In this document: positions 1 through 6,735 of the stretch, in pieces | Position numbering within the stretch: the first letter of the stretch is position 1 | How the letters are laid out: each line of letters starts with the position of its first letter | Source of the DNA: Afipia sp. | Lineage (GTDB): Bacteria > Pseudomonadota > Alphaproteobacteria > Rhizobiales > Xanthobacteraceae | Reading direction: 5' to 3' | Assembly: GCA_020056155.1 (NCBI GenBank) | Contig: JAGVII010000431.1 | Span: forward strand, 1-11,256 | Length of the DNA stretch: 11,256 nucleotides | Position numbers and translations under genes: made by a program | Notes under the pieces: model-generated | Databases searched by the model: none | What the model saw: only the letters and a program-made list of their open reading frames with translations | Told to the model about the DNA's origin: nothing

Positions 1-587
1 ATATGTCCGCCCCGCAGGCCGGGACGCGGCTCGGGCACACTGCCCTCGAACCGCGCGCTTGGCCGCGCGTCGATCACCTGTTCGGTCCTGCTCTCAAGAT
101 TTCCGATCAGCTGCTGCATGCTGCGCACGCGTTTGGCATCGAACGTCGCCCTGAACGTCGCCGGTTTCGGCTTCACCTCGCCGCTCTCAACCGCCCGGCC
201 TTCCGCCAGCCACTTCTTCAGGCCGCCGTCGAGCACGCGCACGTTCGCGTGGCCGAACGACAGGAACATCCACCACCCGCGCGGCGCTGCGACCCATCCA
301 CCGGCATCGTACAGCACCACCGTGTCCTCGTTGCCGATGCCGAGCGCGCCGATATCGCGGCCGAACTGTTCGGCGGCCGGAAACATGTGCGGCAGCGGGC
401 TTGAGTGATCCGACACCGCATCGACATCGAAGAACACCGCGCCGGGAATGTGCTGCGCCAGATAGTCGTCCTTCGGCAGCGGCAGGATACCGGGCAGCTT
501 GAACGTCGCATCGAGAACCTTCACGCGCGGATCGTTCAGCTGCGCGGCAAGCCATTCGGTCGAGACGAGAGGATCGGTTGTGGGCAT
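1..587 (-). CDS. sseA: 3-mercaptopyruvate / thiosulfate sulfurtransferase, N-terminal part (cut by window end)
   Basis: This is a two-domain rhodanese that moves sulfane sulfur from 3-mercaptopyruvate or thiosulfate to an acceptor such as cyanide or a thiol, probably in the cytoplasm. About 195 codons are visible. The N-terminal, non-catalytic rhodanese domain has the family marks HIPGAVFFDVDAVSD (residues 46-60), LYDAGGWVAAPRGWWMF (92-108) and VRVLDGG (116-122). A linker and the opening of the second domain follow (VIDARPSARFEG, EPRPGLRGGH near the edge). The catalytic Cys loop lies outside the window, so thiosulfate and mercaptopyruvate preference cannot be separated. I chose the ATG at 587 because AAGGA lies 7 nt upstream of it; the ATG at 593 is too close to that site. 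Repeat A ends 22 nt upstream of the start, and a one-domain rhodanese gene lies just before it on the same strand, so the two are probably co-transcribed. Confidence 0.93.
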   Translation of the reverse strand, partial: MPTTDPLVSTEWLAAQLNDPRVKVLDATFKLPGILPLPKDDYLAQHIPGAVFFDVDAVSDHSSPLPHMFPAAEQFGRDIGALGIGNEDTVVLYDAGGWVAAPRGWWMFLSFGHANVRVLDGGLKKWLAEGRAVESGEVKPKPATFRATFDAKRVRSMQQLIGNLESRTEQVIDARPSARFEGSVPEPRPGLRGGH

Positions 588-609
588 GTTCATGTCCTTG
601 CGGGTGCGC

Positions 610-690
610 CGTCATTGCGAGGAGCGGAGCGACGAAGCAATCCAGTCTTGCTTGTTGCTTCTGGATTGCTTCGCTTCGCTCGCAATGACG
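610..690 (+). repeat. Palindromic repeat, copy A
   Basis: Imperfect hairpin of the family that occurs six times here. The long arm (610-645) is built as 12+12+12 nt: CGTCATTGCGAG, a middle block, GAAGCAATCCAG. The short arm (661-690) is 12+6+12 nt. The outer and inner 12-nt blocks pair and the middle blocks form an asymmetric internal loop; the terminal loop is 15 nt. It starts 3 nt after the rhodanese stop codon and ends 22 nt before the sseA start, so it fills most of the spacer between these genes. Confidence 0.95.
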
Positions 691-693
691 AAT

Positions 694-1122
694 TCAATCC
701 TTCTTCTTCGGCTCGACCTTCTCGACCGGGCCGCCGGCGGCCTTCCATGCTGTGAACCCGCCGCCGAGATGCGCCACGGGAGAAAGTCCCATGTCCTGCG
801 CGGTCTTGGCGGCCAGCGCCGAGCGCCAGCCCGAGGCGCACTGGAACACGAACTTCTTGTTTTCCTGAAACACCGGCTTGGCGTAGGGGCTTTCCGGATC
901 GATCCAGAATTCCAGCATGCCGCGCGGACAGGAAAAAGCACCGGGAATGCGGCCCTCGCGCTCGATCTCGCGCGGATCGCGCAGGTCCACGATCACGACT
1001 TCGTCCTGCCCCTCGCCGCCCTTCGGAAAACGCTCGACGGCTTCAGCCGCATTGATGGTCTCGATCTGCGCATTGGCTTCATCGAGAAGTTTCTTGTAAC
1101 CGCGGGTGATGGTGGATGGCAT
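694..1122 (-). CDS. Single-domain rhodanese-like sulfurtransferase
   Basis: A 142-residue protein with one rhodanese domain, likely a cytoplasmic persulfide carrier or sulfurtransferase. Visible marks are VVIVDLRDPREIEREGRIPGA (split here as VVIVDLRDPR at 42-51 and EGRIPGA at 56-62), FVFQCASGWRS (91-101) with the catalytic Cys95 in a six-residue active-site loop CASGWR, and HLGGGFTAWKAAGG (118-131) at the end of the fold. A short helical N-terminal extension (1-30) precedes the domain and the C-terminus is lysine-rich (EPKKKD). The active Cys and the Arg that closes the loop are both present, so it should be active; the physiological donor cannot be told. The stop codon is 3 nt from repeat A, and sseA follows in the same direction, suggesting a sulfur-handling operon. 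The ribosome binding site before the ATG is weak (TTAGAGAAAT). Confidence 0.92.
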   Translation of the reverse strand: MPSTITRGYKKLLDEANAQIETINAAEAVERFPKGGEGQDEVVIVDLRDPREIEREGRIPGAFSCPRGMLEFWIDPESPYAKPVFQENKKFVFQCASGWRSALAAKTAQDMGLSPVAHLGGGFTAWKAAGGPVEKVEPKKKD

Positions 1123-1195
1123 GGGCTAATTTCTCTAAGGGGTCTTCGCTTACAGTGTGACGCCAATTACTCACAAAAGCTAGCGGCTCTCTCAC

Positions 1196-1282
1196 CGTCA
1201 TTGCGAGGAGCGCAGCGACGAAGCAATCCAACTTTTTTGCCGAGAATGCCGGATGGATTGCTTCGCTGCGCTCGCAATGACG
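1196..1282 (+). repeat. Palindromic repeat, copy B
   Basis: Same family and orientation as copy A: long arm first (1196-1231, middle block GAGCGCAGCGAC), short arm ending at 1282 with middle block GCTGCG. The terminal loop is unrelated to the other copies. It lies in the divergent spacer between the rhodanese gene (start 1122) and the GIY-YIG gene (start 1316), 33 nt upstream of the latter, and could form part of its 5' leader. Confidence 0.95.
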
Positions 1283-1315
1283 CTACTCCGTGCGAGTAGA
1301 TCACAGGAAGACGGG

Positions 1316-1612
1316 ATGTCCCCGATGAAATCACCGACCGTCTACATCATGGCCAGTCAAAGAAACGGGACGCTGTATACCGGCGTGACATCGAATTTGC
1401 CTCGTCGCGCTTTCGAGCACCGCGAAGGACTGATCGCGGGATTCACGGAGAAATACGGGTGCAAATTTCTCGTTTGGTATGAAGTTCACGAAACAATGGA
1501 AGCCGCCATTGTTCGGGAAAAACAGATCAAGGCGGGAAGCAGAGAAAAGAAACTCGCCATGATCCAGGCATTCAACCCGGAATGGCTGGATCTCTACACC
1601 ACATTGATTTGA
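1316..1612 (+). CDS. Small GIY-YIG family nuclease
   Basis: A 98-residue one-domain GIY-YIG protein of the short, free-standing type common in Alphaproteobacteria. The GIY-like triad is VYI (9-11) and the YIG-like triad YTG (21-23). These are followed by the conserved Arg region LPRRAFEHREG (28-38), a Glu/Lys helix AAIVREKQIKAG (63-74) that carries the likely metal-binding Glu, and FNPEWLDLY (86-94) near the end. All expected catalytic positions seem filled. The fold cuts DNA in many relatives, but no substrate is known for this subgroup. The start at 1316 has AGGA 7 nt upstream; a start at 1253 would lie inside repeat B and is rejected. The gene is framed by repeat B (33 nt upstream) and repeat C (23 nt downstream), which gives it the look of a small cassette. 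Confidence 0.9.
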   Translation: MSPMKSPTVYIMASQRNGTLYTGVTSNLPRRAFEHREGLIAGFTEKYGCKFLVWYEVHETMEAAIVREKQIKAGSREKKLAMIQAFNPEWLDLYTTLI

Positions 1613-1635
1613 GTTCAGCGATCTCGCTCGCCATC

Positions 1636-1712
1636 CGTCATTGCAAGCGAAGCGAAGCAATCCAGTCTTATGAGAAATGGATTGCTTCGTCGCTCCGCTC
1701 CTCGCAATGACG
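1636..1712 (-). repeat. Palindromic repeat, copy C
   Basis: Same family in opposite orientation to A and B: short arm first (1636-1665, with CGTCATTGCAAG instead of CGTCATTGCGAG), then a 12-nt terminal loop, then the long arm ending at 1712. It sits between the converging 3' ends of the GIY-YIG gene (stop 1612) and the VWA gene (stop 1738), where it might serve as a two-way terminator, though no run of T follows either side. Confidence 0.94.
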
Positions 1713-1737
1713 ATACGCTCCTGACGGCACGGCGATC

Positions 1738-2913
1738 TTACCGCGTCAGTTCCTTCATCGCGCCCTCTAGTCCCTCGAGGGTCAGCGGGAACATGCGCTC
1801 GGAGAACAGCCGGCGGATCACGGTGGTGGATTCCGAATAATCCCAGTGCTTGCGCGCGACGGGATTGAGCCACACCGCGTGCGGATAGGTGCGCGTCACG
1901 CGCTCCAGCCACACCGAGCCGGGCTCCTCGTTGACGTGCTCGACCGATCCACCCGGCACCACGATTTCGTACGGCGACATCGACGCATCGCCGACGAACA
2001 CGACCTTATAGTCATGCGGATACTTGTGCAGGATGTCCCAGGTCGGGGTGCGGTCGGTGAAGCGGCGCTTGTTGCTCTTCCACACGCCCTCGTAGAGGCA
2101 GTTGTGGAAGTAGAAATATTCCATGTGCTTGAACTCGGCCTTCGCCGCCGAGAACAGTTCCTCGACCTGCGCGATGTGACCGTCCATCGATCCGCCGATG
2201 TCGAAGAAGATGAGAACCTTCACCGCGTTGCGCCGCTCGGGGCGCATGTGCACATCGAGATAGCCGTGGTTGGCGGTTTCCCGGATCGTGGTGTCGAGAT
2301 CGAGTTCGTCAGGCGCACCGGTGCGCGCGAACTTGCGCAGGCGGCGCAGCGCCACCTTGATGTTGCGGATGCCGAGTTCGACGTTGCCGTCAAGATCCTT
2401 GAACTCGCGCTTGTCCCAGACCTTCACCGCCGAGAAGTTGCGGTTCTTCTCCTGGCCGATGCGGATGCCTTCGGGATTGTAGCCGTTCGCGCCGAACGGC
2501 GACGTGCCGCCGGTGCCGATCCACTTGCTGCCGCCCTCGTGGCGCTTTTTCTGTTCCTCGAGGCGCTTCTTGAGCGTCTCCATGAGCTTGTCCCAGCCCA
2601 TGGCCTCGATCTGCTTTTTCTCTTCCTCGGTAAGATACTTTTCCGCGGCCTTGCGCAGCCATTCCGCCGGAATCTCCGCGCCCTCCATGGCGTCGAGCAG
2701 GCTTTCGAGCCCCTTGAACACCGTGCCGAACACGCGGTCGAACTTGTCGAGGTTGCGCTCGTCCTTCACCAGCGAGGCGCGCGACAGATAATAAAAATGC
2801 TCCACGCTCTGATCCGCGAGGTTGGCGTCGAGCGCCTCCATCAGCGTCAGATATTCGCGGAGCGTGACCGGCACCTGCGCGTCGCGCAGCGATGTAAAGA
2901 ATTGCAGGAACAT
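1738..2913 (-). CDS. VWA-domain protein, CoxE-like
   Basis: A 391-residue protein of the CoxE-like family of von Willebrand factor A proteins, which usually work with a MoxR AAA+ ATPase to insert metals or mature enzyme complexes. The N-terminal half (1-130) is helical, with a charged stretch rich in Glu and Lys (94-127). A Gly-rich linker follows (SKWIGTGGTSPFGANGYNPE, 129-148), then a segment IRNIKVALRRLRKFA (182-196). The VWA domain begins near 230: VLIFFDIGGSMDGH (233-246) is the MIDAS motif, with DxGxS where DxSxS is usual, and VVFVGDASMSPYE (304-316) supplies the second metal-side Asp. No signal peptide is visible, so it is cytoplasmic. The likely partner is the MoxR gene at 3750, on the other strand and separated by a small membrane-protein gene. 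Its target enzyme is not in the window. It is named CoxE-like by family only; there are no CO dehydrogenase genes here. Confidence 0.92.
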   Translation of the reverse strand: MFLQFFTSLRDAQVPVTLREYLTLMEALDANLADQSVEHFYYLSRASLVKDERNLDKFDRVFGTVFKGLESLLDAMEGAEIPAEWLRKAAEKYLTEEEKKQIEAMGWDKLMETLKKRLEEQKKRHEGGSKWIGTGGTSPFGANGYNPEGIRIGQEKNRNFSAVKVWDKREFKDLDGNVELGIRNIKVALRRLRKFARTGAPDELDLDTTIRETANHGYLDVHMRPERRNAVKVLIFFDIGGSMDGHIAQVEELFSAAKAEFKHMEYFYFHNCLYEGVWKSNKRRFTDRTPTWDILHKYPHDYKVVFVGDASMSPYEIVVPGGSVEHVNEEPGSVWLERVTRTYPHAVWLNPVARKHWDYSESTTVIRRLFSERMFPLTLEGLEGAMKELTR

Positions 2914-3079
2914 GGGACCTAGATCGCCTCCGGAGCCGCGTCCGTCAAGTGCGGGCTGCTGCCCTGTCCGACGGATGGAGAAGTGAAACTACAGGGTTGC
3001 GGGCCGTCCGTCTGCCCACGCCCGGCCTGAAAACCGCCCCGCAAGGCAGGATTGCGTTCGAAAACAGCACTGGCACCCG

Positions 3080-3155
3080 CTCGTGTGATAGTTCACAAAG
3101 TCCGTCAGAGCTGCTGCACGTTCTTGGCGGACTTTGTGAACTGAAATCACACGAG
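3080..3155. repeat. Bulged inverted repeat 1
   Basis: The left arm (3080-3104) and right arm (3128-3155) pair perfectly over 10 outer bp (CTCGTGTGAT) and 15 inner bp (AGTTCACAAAGTCCG). A 3-nt bulge GAA lies in the right arm between them, and the loop is 23 nt. Its geometry matches the next element although the arm sequences differ. Confidence 0.93.
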
Positions 3156-3167
3156 CAATCATAGTTT

Positions 3168-3245
3168 GCCAGTGTCCCTTTCGATCCGAAGTTCGCTTGG
3201 AAAGTGCTGCAAAAACAGGGCGAACTTCGGATCGGGGACACTGGC
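3168..3245. repeat. Bulged inverted repeat 2
   Basis: The left arm (3168-3196) and right arm (3220-3245) pair over 11 outer bp (GCCAGTGTCCC) and 15 inner bp (CGATCCGAAGTTCGC). A 3-nt bulge TTT lies in the left arm between them, and the loop is 23 nt. It begins 12 nt after bulged inverted repeat 1. Confidence 0.93.
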
Positions 3246-3379
3246 GCGCCGTGTCATTTCATTTAAACTGTTGTTTGACGCCACCCGGACGGCTCCAGCC
3301 GGAGACAGTTCGCGGCGTTGACTGGGGACGCGCGAGTTCCGCAAGCGGAGTCGCAGCGTTTAAAACAAGGGGTTCATCC

Positions 3380-3625
3380 ATGGGCATTATTGCTTGGATC
3401 ATCGTCGGCGCGATCGCTGGCTGGCTGGCCGGCCTGATCGTCAAGGGTGCCGGCTTCGGACTGCTGGGCAACATCGTTGTCGGCATTGTCGGCGCGGTCG
3501 TCGCAGGCTGGCTGCTGCCGCAACTCGGCATCCGGCTCGGCGCCGGCATGATCGGCGAGATCATCAACGCGGCCATCGGCGGCATCATCGTGCTGGTGAT
3601 CCTCTCATTGATCCGGCGGGCATGA
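3380..3625 (+). CDS. GlsB/YeaQ/YmgE family small membrane protein
   Basis: An 81-residue, very hydrophobic protein of the transglycosylase-associated / GlsB-YeaQ-YmgE family, found in the inner membrane and often linked to general stress responses. Three membrane spans can be seen: residues 2-20 (IIAWIIVGAIAGWLAGLI), 26-47 (Gly- and Val-rich, ending WLLP) and 57-78 (MIGEIINAAIGGIIVLVILS), with the basic end IRRA. The length is normal for the family. The ATG at 3380 is preceded by AAGGGG 7 nt upstream. A strong intrinsic terminator follows at 3644-3677, so the gene is probably transcribed alone rather than with the MoxR gene behind it. A biochemical role is not known for this family. Confidence 0.92.
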   Translation: MGIIAWIIVGAIAGWLAGLIVKGAGFGLLGNIVVGIVGAVVAGWLLPQLGIRLGAGMIGEIINAAIGGIIVLVILSLIRRA

Positions 3626-3643
3626 CGGTCTAACCCTTCTTTC

Positions 3644-3677
3644 AACGACCGCCTCAGAAGGCGGTCGTTTCTTGTTT
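3644..3677 (+). terminator. Rho-independent terminator
   Basis: A perfect 11-bp GC-rich stem (AACGACCGCCT with AGGCGGTCGTT), a 4-nt loop CAGA and a T-rich tail (TTTCTTGTTT) start 18 nt after the stop codon of the GlsB-type gene. It should end that transcript and means the MoxR gene needs its own promoter within 3678-3749. Confidence 0.9.
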
Positions 3678-3749
3678 CAAGCAAAGCGGCGGCGGCATTC
3701 TTTCCGACAGAACAAACGAACCCAGACAAACTGATCAAGGCAAACTTCG

Positions 3750-4592
3750 ATGAAATTTACCGGCACCAAGAACTATGTCGCCACCGACGATCTCAAGGTC
3801 GCGGTCAACGCCGCGATCGTGCTCGAACGCCCGCTGCTGGTGAAGGGCGAACCCGGCACCGGCAAGACCGTGCTGGCCGAGGAAGTCGCCAAGGCGCTCG
3901 ATGCGCCGCTGCTGACCTGGCACATCAAGTCCACCACCAAGGCGCAGCAAGGCCTCTACGAATACGACGCGGTCTCGCGTCTGCGCGACAGCCAGCTCGG
4001 CGATCCGCGCGTGTCCGATATTTCCAACTACATCAAGCGCGGCAAGCTGTGGGACGCTTTCACCAGCGAGAAGCGCCCGGTGCTGCTGATCGACGAAATC
4101 GACAAGGCCGACATCGAATTCCCGAACGACCTGCTGCTCGAACTCGACCGCATGGAATTCCATGTCTACGAGACCGGCGAAACCATCCGCGCGCAGCAGC
4201 GCCCGATCATCATGATCACCTCGAACAACGAGAAGGAACTGCCGGACGCATTCCTGCGCCGCTGTTTCTTCCACTACATCAAGTTCCCCGACATCGACAC
4301 GATGCAGGCCATCGTGGAGGTCCACTTCCCCGACATCAAGAAGCGTCTGGTGCAGGAAGCCATGAAGATCTTCTTCGAGGTCCGCGACGTGCCGGGCCTG
4401 AAGAAGAAGCCGTCGACATCGGAGCTGCTCGACTGGCTCAAGCTGCTGCTCAACGAGGAAATGACGGTGGAGCAGTTGCGCGAACGCGATCCGCGCAAGC
4501 TGATCCCGCCGCTGCACGGCGCGCTGCTCAAGAACGAGCAGGACGTGCACCTGTTCGAACGCCTCGCGTTCCTCAGCCGCCGGGAAGTTTAA
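3750..4592 (+). CDS. MoxR-family AAA+ ATPase
   Basis: A 280-residue AAA+ ATPase of the MoxR group, which acts with VWA proteins as a chaperone for cofactor insertion or complex assembly in the cytoplasm. Motifs in order: Walker A GEPGTGKT (33-40), Walker B VLLIDEIDKAD (111-121), sensor 1 IIMITSNNEKELPDAF (153-168) and the arginine-finger region FLRRCFFHYIKFP (168-180). A C-terminal lid helix bundle runs from about 185 to 280. All catalytic positions are intact and the length is typical. AAGG lies 9 nt before the ATG. It is the likely partner of the VWA (CoxE-like) protein encoded at 1738-2913 on the opposite strand. In many relatives the ATPase and VWA genes are adjacent on one strand, so the split here is a rearranged layout. 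A REP-like doublet lies 16 nt behind the stop codon. Confidence 0.95.
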   Translation: MKFTGTKNYVATDDLKVAVNAAIVLERPLLVKGEPGTGKTVLAEEVAKALDAPLLTWHIKSTTKAQQGLYEYDAVSRLRDSQLGDPRVSDISNYIKRGKLWDAFTSEKRPVLLIDEIDKADIEFPNDLLLELDRMEFHVYETGETIRAQQRPIIMITSNNEKELPDAFLRRCFFHYIKFPDIDTMQAIVEVHFPDIKKRLVQEAMKIFFEVRDVPGLKKKPSTSELLDWLKLLLNEEMTVEQLRERDPRKLIPPLHGALLKNEQDVHLFERLAFLSRREV

Positions 4593-4608
4593 GGCGGTCT
4601 CTGGATTG

Positions 4609-4740
4609 GTCGTCCCGGCGAAGGCCGGGACCCATACTCCCTCGACCATCGTTCGAGATGGATCGCTGATACAGCGGACACAGGCATCGCGTCTCAACGC
4701 CAACTCAGTGGTTATGGGTCCCGGCCTTCGCCGGGACGAC
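4609..4740. repeat. REP-like doublet (inverted pair)
   Basis: Two perfect 28-nt inverted arms (4609-4636 and 4713-4740) enclose 76 nt. Each arm is itself a small hairpin: GTCCCGGC and GCCGGGAC pair across a GAAG loop on the left and a CTTC loop on the right. This resembles the paired REP elements (BIMEs) of Proteobacteria. It fills most of the spacer between the MoxR gene and the cyclase gene, and may end or protect the upstream mRNA. Confidence 0.93.
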
Positions 4741-4852
4741 ACTGAATGCTGAGCACGCCCGCGCCGGAACACCGCCCCCCTGAATACCGCGCGACGCTGG
4801 CCACTGGCCCCGAGCCCGCGCTAGACTGGCCGCCTCGGATGCGAGGTGCCGC

Positions 4853-6268
4853 GTGACCAGAAAGCACGTTGATCGCCGCCTGACAGCCATTCTCGCCGCG
4901 GACGTCGCCGGCTACAGCCGGTTGATGGGCGCGGACGAGGAAGGCACCCACGCGCAGCTCAAGGCGCACCGCCACGACCTGATCGACCGGCGGATCAGAA
5001 AACATCGCGGACGCATCATCAATACCGCGGGCGACGGACTGCTCGCCGAATTCGCCAGTGCGGTCGACGCCGTGCGGTGTTCGGTCGAAATCCAGCGCGC
5101 GATGATCGAACGAAACGCGAGCGTTCCGGCCGAGAGCCGGCTCGAATTCCGCATCGGCATCAATGTCGGCGATGTCATCGAGGACGGCAGCGAAATCTTC
5201 GGCGACGGCGTCAACGTCGCGGCGCGGCTGGAGAGCATCGCGCCGCGCGGCGGCATCTGCATTTCCCGGCAGGTGCTCGACCAGATCGAGGGCAAGCTGA
5301 AACTTCAGTTCCGCGAAATGGGCCGCCAGAACCTGAAGAACATCGCGCGGCCGATCGAGGTCTATGCGGTGAGCCTCGATGGAGCCGCATCGAAAGCGTC
5401 ACGCATCCTGACGGACGCGAACCTCAAGCAGGAGATCCGCTATTGCAAGGCTGACGACGGAGTCCGGCTGGCCTTCGCCAAGGTGGGCGACGGGCCGCCC
5501 CTGCTGCGGACCGCGCACTGGCTGGGACATCTCGAATACGACTGGGAACTTCCGATCTTCCGGCATTTTCTGCTCGAACTCGCCTCGACATTCTCCCTCG
5601 TGCGCTTCGATGCCCGCGGCAACGGGCTGTCGGATTGGGACGTCGGCAATCTCTCGCTCGATGTGTGGGTGAGCGACATGAAAAGCGTCGCGGACGCCGC
5701 GGGCCTCGACCGGTTTCCGATTCTGGCCTTGTCGCAGGGATGCGCCGTGGCCATCGCGTTCGCGCTCCGGCATCCGGAACGGGTGTCGCACCTGATCCTG
5801 TACGGAGGCTTCGCCGCAGGTGCCTACAAGAGCCCGGAGGTGACGCCCGCCGCGCTGGAGCAGTTCGACGCGATGAAGACGCTGATGAAACTCGGCTGGG
5901 GCGCGAACGAGCCGACCTTCCGGCAACTCTTCACGGCGTCGATGATGCCCGAGGCGACGAAGGAGCAGATCGACGCCTTCAACGAGGCCCAGCGCATCAG
6001 CGCTTCGGCGGAATGCGCGGTGCGCTATCTCGACACCGTTGCCAACTTCGACGTCCGGCACCTGCTGCCGCAAATCAAGGTGCCCACCCTCGTCATGCAT
6101 GTCCGCAACGACCGCCGGGTGCCCATTGCGGCAAGCCGCGAGCTTGCAGCGGGCATCCCCGGCGCACGTCTCGTCACGTTGCCGGGCAAGAACCACATTC
6201 CGCTCGCGCAGGACCCCGGCACGCCGATCTTCCTCGACGAAATCCGCCGGTTTCTCGGCAAGGCCTAG
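4853..6268 (+). CDS. Class III adenylate/guanylate cyclase fused to alpha/beta hydrolase
   Basis: A 471-residue two-domain protein. Residues 5-175 are a class III cyclase catalytic domain: metal-binding Asp17 (AADVAGYSRL), Asp61 (INTAGDGLLAEF), the core RIGINVGDVIEDG (100-112), and Asn121 and Arg125 in GDGVNVAARLES, which stabilise the transition state. The position that is often Lys for adenine recognition appears to be Asn57, as in other rhizobial relatives I recall, so ATP use is likely but unproven. Residues 195-471 are an alpha/beta hydrolase: RFDARGNGLSDW (251-262), nucleophile Ser294 in ALSQGCA (Ala where the first Gly of GxSxG is usual), probable acid Asp420 (VRNDRRVP) and His448 (PGKNHIPLA). 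There is no membrane span or signal peptide. The GTG start at 4853 has GAGG 6 nt upstream. The hydrolase half could be an enzyme or a ligand sensor that controls the cyclase. Confidence 0.93.
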   Translation: MTRKHVDRRLTAILAADVAGYSRLMGADEEGTHAQLKAHRHDLIDRRIRKHRGRIINTAGDGLLAEFASAVDAVRCSVEIQRAMIERNASVPAESRLEFRIGINVGDVIEDGSEIFGDGVNVAARLESIAPRGGICISRQVLDQIEGKLKLQFREMGRQNLKNIARPIEVYAVSLDGAASKASRILTDANLKQEIRYCKADDGVRLAFAKVGDGPPLLRTAHWLGHLEYDWELPIFRHFLLELASTFSLVRFDARGNGLSDWDVGNLSLDVWVSDMKSVADAAGLDRFPILALSQGCAVAIAFALRHPERVSHLILYGGFAAGAYKSPEVTPAALEQFDAMKTLMKLGWGANEPTFRQLFTASMMPEATKEQIDAFNEAQRISASAECAVRYLDTVANFDVRHLLPQIKVPTLVMHVRNDRRVPIAASRELAAGIPGARLVTLPGKNHIPLAQDPGTPIFLDEIRRFLGKA

Positions 6269-6290
6269 TGCGTCGCCGGTTGTGGTCGCG

Positions 6291-6422
6291 TCACGGCCCC
6301 GCGCGCGTCAATCCGCGGCGGGCCTTTGCCCTGCGCATGATCGCTATCTGGGACCGCACGCCGTAGCCGATGCCAAAACCGGCGACGAACACCAAAGCGA
6401 GAACGAACAGGGCTTCGGACAT
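6291..6422 (-). CDS. Small single-span membrane protein
   Basis: A 43-residue protein with a single hydrophobic span (residues 4-22, ALFVLALVFVAGFGIGYGV) and a basic tail (RSQIAIMRRAKARRG, 23-37), suggesting an inner-membrane protein with a cytoplasmic tail. I know no function. The start at 6422 is chosen because GAGG lies 5 nt upstream and because the upstream extension to 6542 shows no coding character. The ribosome binding site overlaps a perfect 10-bp palindrome CTCATATGAG (6429-6438). The gene ends 22 nt from the 3' end of the cyclase-hydrolase gene, which points at it. Confidence 0.6.
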   Translation of the reverse strand: MSEALFVLALVFVAGFGIGYGVRSQIAIMRRAKARRGLTRAGP

Positions 6423-6735
6423 GGTTGCCTCATATGAGAGGATCGCCGAGCGCAGTATGCCGCCCGACGATCCCGTCTTGGTATCGGCGGACATGGGCAA
6501 TTGTCCGCAATCAAACGATAGTCCGACGGTTCGCGTGCGCAACGACAGCCGCGTTTAAACCTTAATGCGCGCCGCGCGGGTTAATTCCGGAACCGAAGGA
6601 CCGGACATAATGCAGCGTCATTGCGAGCGAAGCGAAGCAATCCAGTCTTCCAGTAGCACGGATAACAAGACTGGATTGCTTCGTCGCAAGTGCTCCTCGC
6701 AATGACGGCTCAATCCAACGACAAGGTCGCGGCTG
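6423..6735. other. 313-nt spacer: hairpin, AT-rich patch, repeat D
   Basis: Upstream region of the small membrane protein gene and 3' flank of the acetyltransferase gene. It contains a perfect 7-bp hairpin, GCGGACA with TGTCCGC across an 8-nt loop (6487-6508), an AT-richer patch near 6553-6590 that could hold a promoter, and palindromic repeat D (6616-6707). I see no gene in it. Confidence 0.6.
6616..6707 (-). repeat. Palindromic repeat, copy D
   Basis: Same family as A, in reverse orientation: short arm 6616-6645, long arm 6671-6707. The middle block of the long arm is 13 nt and of variant type (GTCGCAAGTGCTC). This variant is shared with copy E on the other side of the acetyltransferase gene. 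The element lies 28 nt behind the stop codon of that gene. Confidence 0.95.

Larger units (their letters stand above)
2914..3379. other. 466-nt non-coding region with two hairpins
   Basis: This divergent spacer holds the upstream region of the VWA gene, two long bulged hairpins (3080-3155 and 3168-3245) and the leader of the small membrane protein gene. Short open frames cross it on both strands, but they read through the hairpins and have low-complexity or Cys/Ser-rich composition, so I do not call them genes. An imperfect hairpin at 3332-3354 lies 25 nt before the GlsB-type start. I found no convincing sigma70 or EcfG-type promoter. Confidence 0.6.

Noticed and set aside
1196..1712. Insertion sequence or MITE with target duplication
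   Set aside because: Comparing the few bases outside each repeat copy shows no consistent direct target duplication, and there is no transposase gene in the window.
1846..2922. Long plus-strand open frame of 358 codons
   Set aside because: Antisense shadow of the VWA gene, which has clear domain motifs.
2945..3241. Short open frames on both strands between the VWA and GlsB-type genes
   Set aside because: They run through the two bulged hairpins, have no ribosome binding site worth noting and no domain resemblance.
1738..4592. CO dehydrogenase (cox) cluster
   Set aside because: CoxD/CoxE-like proteins are present, but none of the CO dehydrogenase structural genes is; the pair is a general MoxR-VWA type.
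3735..4772. Long minus-strand open frame of 345 codons opposite the MoxR gene
   Set aside because: It mirrors the ATPase codons in antisense, is rich in His/Arg/Leu typical of GC-rich shadows, and its N-terminal part is translated REP-like repeat.
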